The translations under genes were made by a program, and so were the position numbers. Positions 61,938 to 64,000 of a stretch of DNA of 64,000 nt are shown here, piece by piece. Numbering within the stretch: the stretch's first letter is position 1; every line of letters starts with the position of its first letter. Below the pieces are notes generated by a model, which was given only the letters and a program-made list of their open reading frames with translations, had not been told where the DNA came from and made no database searches. The stretch is taken from positions 62,001 through 126,000 of the forward strand of contig NZ_KB908084.1 of assembly GCF_000382345.1 (NCBI RefSeq). The letters run 5' to 3'. Origin of the DNA: Massilia niastensis DSM 21313 (GTDB lineage Bacteria; Pseudomonadota; Gammaproteobacteria; Burkholderiales; Burkholderiaceae_D).

Positions 61938-64000
61938 GTGACCGACCAGATCTTTTCCGCTCCGCAAGCGCCCCAGGTACTGCCGCAGTACGCCGAACTG
62001 TTCTGCCTATCGAACTTCTCGTTCCTGCACGGCGCCTCGCACGCGGAGGAACTGGTGGCGCGCGCCGTGCAGCTCGGGTACTTCGCGCTGGCGCTCACCG
62101 ACGAGTGCTCGCTGGCCGGCGTGGTGCGCGCCCATGCCGAAGCGAAGAAGGCCGGCCTGCCGCTCGTGATCGGCGCCCATTTCCACCTGAAGGGCGCGGA
62201 CGGCAGCCCGGCGCTGTCCCTGATCCTGCTGGCCCAGAACCGCAACGGCTACGGCAACCTGTCCGAGCTGATCACCCTGGGCCGCATGAGAAGCGCCAAG
62301 GGCGAGTACTTCCTGACCCCCGATGACCTGGCCGGACCGGGCCCCGGACACGCGCATTTGAGGCACATGCCGGACTGCCTGGCGATCCTGCTGCCGGCCT
62401 ATCCGGGCCACGAGGCGCTCGATGTCGACCGCCTGCATGCCCAGGCGGCGTGGATGGCCACGACCTTCCCGGGACGCGCCTGGCTCGGCCTGGTCCTGCT
62501 GCACCGGGCCTTCGACGAGGCGCACCGCGCCACGGTCGAGGAGGTGGGCTGGCAGCATGGCCTGCCGATCGTCGCACTGGGCCACGTGTGCATGCACGTG
62601 CGCTCGCGCAAGCCGCTGCAGGACACCTTGAGCGCCACGCGCCTGGGCAAGCCGGTGGCCGAATGCGGCTACGGACTGGCCCAGAACGCCGAGCAGCACC
62701 TGCGCGCGCGCCTGCGCCTGGCCAATATCTATACGCGCGAGGCGCTGGACGAGACCGTGCGCATCGCGCGCCTGTGCACCTTCTCGCTCGACGAACTGCG
62801 CTACGAATACCCGGACGAAGTGGTCCCGGCCGGGCACGACGCCACCAGCTACCTGCGCGCCGAAACCTATATCGGCGCGCACCGGCGCTTCCGCGAAGGC
62901 ATCCCGGCCCGGGTCCAGGCCCAGATCGAGCACGAACTGGCCCTGATCGCCGAGATGCGCTACGAGCACTACTTCCTGACGGTGTACGACATCGTGCGCT
63001 TCGCGCGCTCACAGAACATCCTGTGCCAGGGACGCGGCTCGGCGGCCAATTCGGCGGTCTGCTACTGCCTCGGCATCACCGAGGTCGACCCGGCGCGCGC
63101 CAGCCTGCTGTTCGAGCGCTTCATCTCGAAGGAGCGCAACGAGCCGCCCGACATCGACGTCGACTTCGAGCACCAGCGGCGCGAGGAGGTCATCCAGTAC
63201 ATCTACGCCAAGTACGGGCGCGAGCGCGCCGCGCTGGCCGCGGTGGTGATCAGCTACCGGCCCAAGAGCGCGCTGCGCGACAGCGGGCGCGCGCTCGGCA
63301 TCGACCTGGCGATCGTCGAGAAGGTGGCCAAGACCCACCACTGGTTCGACGGCCGCGCCGACCTGCTGGGCCGCCTGGCCGAGAGCGGGCTCGATCCGGA
63401 AGCGCCGCTGTCGCAGCAGTGGGCCACCCTGGCGCAGCAGCTGCTGAACTTCCCGCGCCACCTGTCGCAGCACCCGGGCGGCTTCGTGATCGCGCAGGGC
63501 AAGCTGTCGCGCCTGGTGCCGATCGAGAACGCGGCGATGGCGGACCGCAGCGTGATCCAGTGGGACAAGAACGACCTCGAGGAGCTGGGCCTGATGAAGG
63601 TCGACGTGCTGGCGCTGGGCATGCTGTCGATGCTGCGCCGCGCGCTGGAGCTGGTCGGCCAGCGCCACGGCGACGTGTTCGAGATGCAGGACATCCCGGC
63701 CGACGATCCGGCCACCTACGACATGATCTGCGCCGCCGACACCGTGGGCGTGTTCCAGATCGAGTCGCGCGCGCAGATGAGCATGTTGCCGCGCATGCGG
63801 CCGCGCGAGTTCTACGACCTGGTGATCGAGGTGGCGGTGGTGCGTCCCGGCCCGATCCAGGGCGGCATGGTCCATCCCTACCTGCGCCGGCGCCAGGGGC
63901 TGGAGCCGGTGCATTACCCGAGCCCCGAAATGAAGGTGGCCCTGGAACGCACGCTGGGCGTGCCGATCTTCCAGGAGCAGGTGATGCAGGTGGCGATCCT
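61938..64000 (+). CDS. dnaE2: Error-prone DNA polymerase DnaE2 (ImuC), truncated by the window end
   Basis: 687 codons visible, no stop before the window end; full proteins are about 1000-1080 aa. The start is GTG, the first possible start after an in-frame stop at 61914. The PHP domain opens at [20 protein letters not shown]. The polymerase core has [20 protein letters not shown], the catalytic aspartates PDIDVDFEH, and the segment [13 protein letters not shown]. DnaE2 extends past lesions with ImuA and ImuB, encoded here 30 kb upstream under a similar LexA box. Confidence 0.95.
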   Translation, partial: MTDQIFSAPQAPQVLPQYAELFCLSNFSFLHGASHAEELVARAVQLGYFALALTDECSLAGVVRAHAEAKKAGLPLVIGAHFHLKGADGSPALSLILLAQNRNGYGNLSELITLGRMRSAKGEYFLTPDDLAGPGPGHAHLRHMPDCLAILLPAYPGHEALDVDRLHAQAAWMATTFPGRAWLGLVLLHRAFDEAHRATVEEVGWQHGLPIVALGHVCMHVRSRKPLQDTLSATRLGKPVAECGYGLAQNAEQHLRARLRLANIYTREALDETVRIARLCTFSLDELRYEYPDEVVPAGHDATSYLRAETYIGAHRRFREGIPARVQAQIEHELALIAEMRYEHYFLTVYDIVRFARSQNILCQGRGSAANSAVCYCLGITEVDPARASLLFERFISKERNEPPDIDVDFEHQRREEVIQYIYAKYGRERAALAAVVISYRPKSALRDSGRALGIDLAIVEKVAKTHHWFDGRADLLGRLAESGLDPEAPLSQQWATLAQQLLNFPRHLSQHPGGFVIAQGKLSRLVPIENAAMADRSVIQWDKNDLEELGLMKVDVLALGMLSMLRRALELVGQRHGDVFEMQDIPADDPATYDMICAADTVGVFQIESRAQMSMLPRMRPREFYDLVIEVAVVRPGPIQGGMVHPYLRRRQGLEPVHYPSPEMKVALERTLGVPIFQEQVMQVAI

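Overview
The window looks like chromosomal DNA of a GC-rich betaproteobacterium of the Oxalobacteraceae, most like the Massilia/Telluria/Duganella group. This is a judgement from gene content, not a database result: a phasin, a PEP-CTERM protein, a linked edd-eda/pgi block, an Anbu proteasome-like operon, an ImuA/ImuB pair plus DnaE2, a large TonB receptor and a secreted GH43 glycosidase. No rRNA, tRNA or CRISPR array was seen. Most genes are chromosomal housekeeping; the mobile or decayed DNA is concentrated at about 6.0-8.3 kb and 55.9-59.1 kb.

Layout. 0-5.4 kb: Entner-Doudoroff block (SMP-30 lactonase and pgi on the minus strand, edd-eda on the plus strand) with two HexR-like operators in the divergent gap. 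5.4-8.3 kb: a HExxH Vgr-related protein, a deleted second copy of it, a chemoreceptor and two complementary halves of a MITE-like repeat. 8.4-16.1 kb: rpiA, a lipoprotein, yggX, argA, hrpA and a PRC-barrel protein. 16.8-20.9 kb: the four-gene Anbu operon (ATP-grasp, alpha-E, transglutaminase, Anbu). 21.2-22.3 kb: cold-shock protein and phasin. 22.5-29.5 kb: a minus-strand run of Na+/H+ antiporter, HepT-like protein, DUF2760 protein and two divergent Hsp70 proteins. 29.7-31.9 kb: LexA-box-controlled imuA-imuB. 31.9-37.5 kb: a TPR/Asp-Asn hydroxylase, acetyltransferases, hydrolase, hisN and a DUF4386 membrane protein. 37.7-42.5 kb: small heat-shock protein with a ROSE-like leader, a DegP protease behind two PmrA/QseB-like boxes, and an OmpR-type two-component system. 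42.7-49.8 kb: an orphan Leu/Ile/Val-type binding protein, a primase-like unknown, and a MarR/AaeB/AaeX/AaeA/outer-membrane efflux operon. 50.0-55.8 kb: GH43 glycosidase, PEP-CTERM protein, a small antitoxin-like protein and a TonB receptor. 55.9-64.0 kb: a MITE interrupted by an insertion sequence with a 5-bp target duplication, a frameshifted enolase-superfamily gene, an M61 peptidase, a PhzF-family protein, and dnaE2 running off the end behind its own LexA box.

How it fits together. pgi, edd, eda, the lactonase and rpiA serve sugar-phosphate metabolism. DegP, small Hsp and the two-component system look like an envelope/heat stress module. imuA-imuB and dnaE2, 30 kb apart, carry near-identical LexA boxes and probably act together as one SOS mutasome. 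The least understood multi-gene units are the DUF2760/double-Hsp70 operon and the Anbu operon. The most precise new structural observation is the IS-in-MITE nesting, for which another copy of the MITE in this same window provides the empty site.
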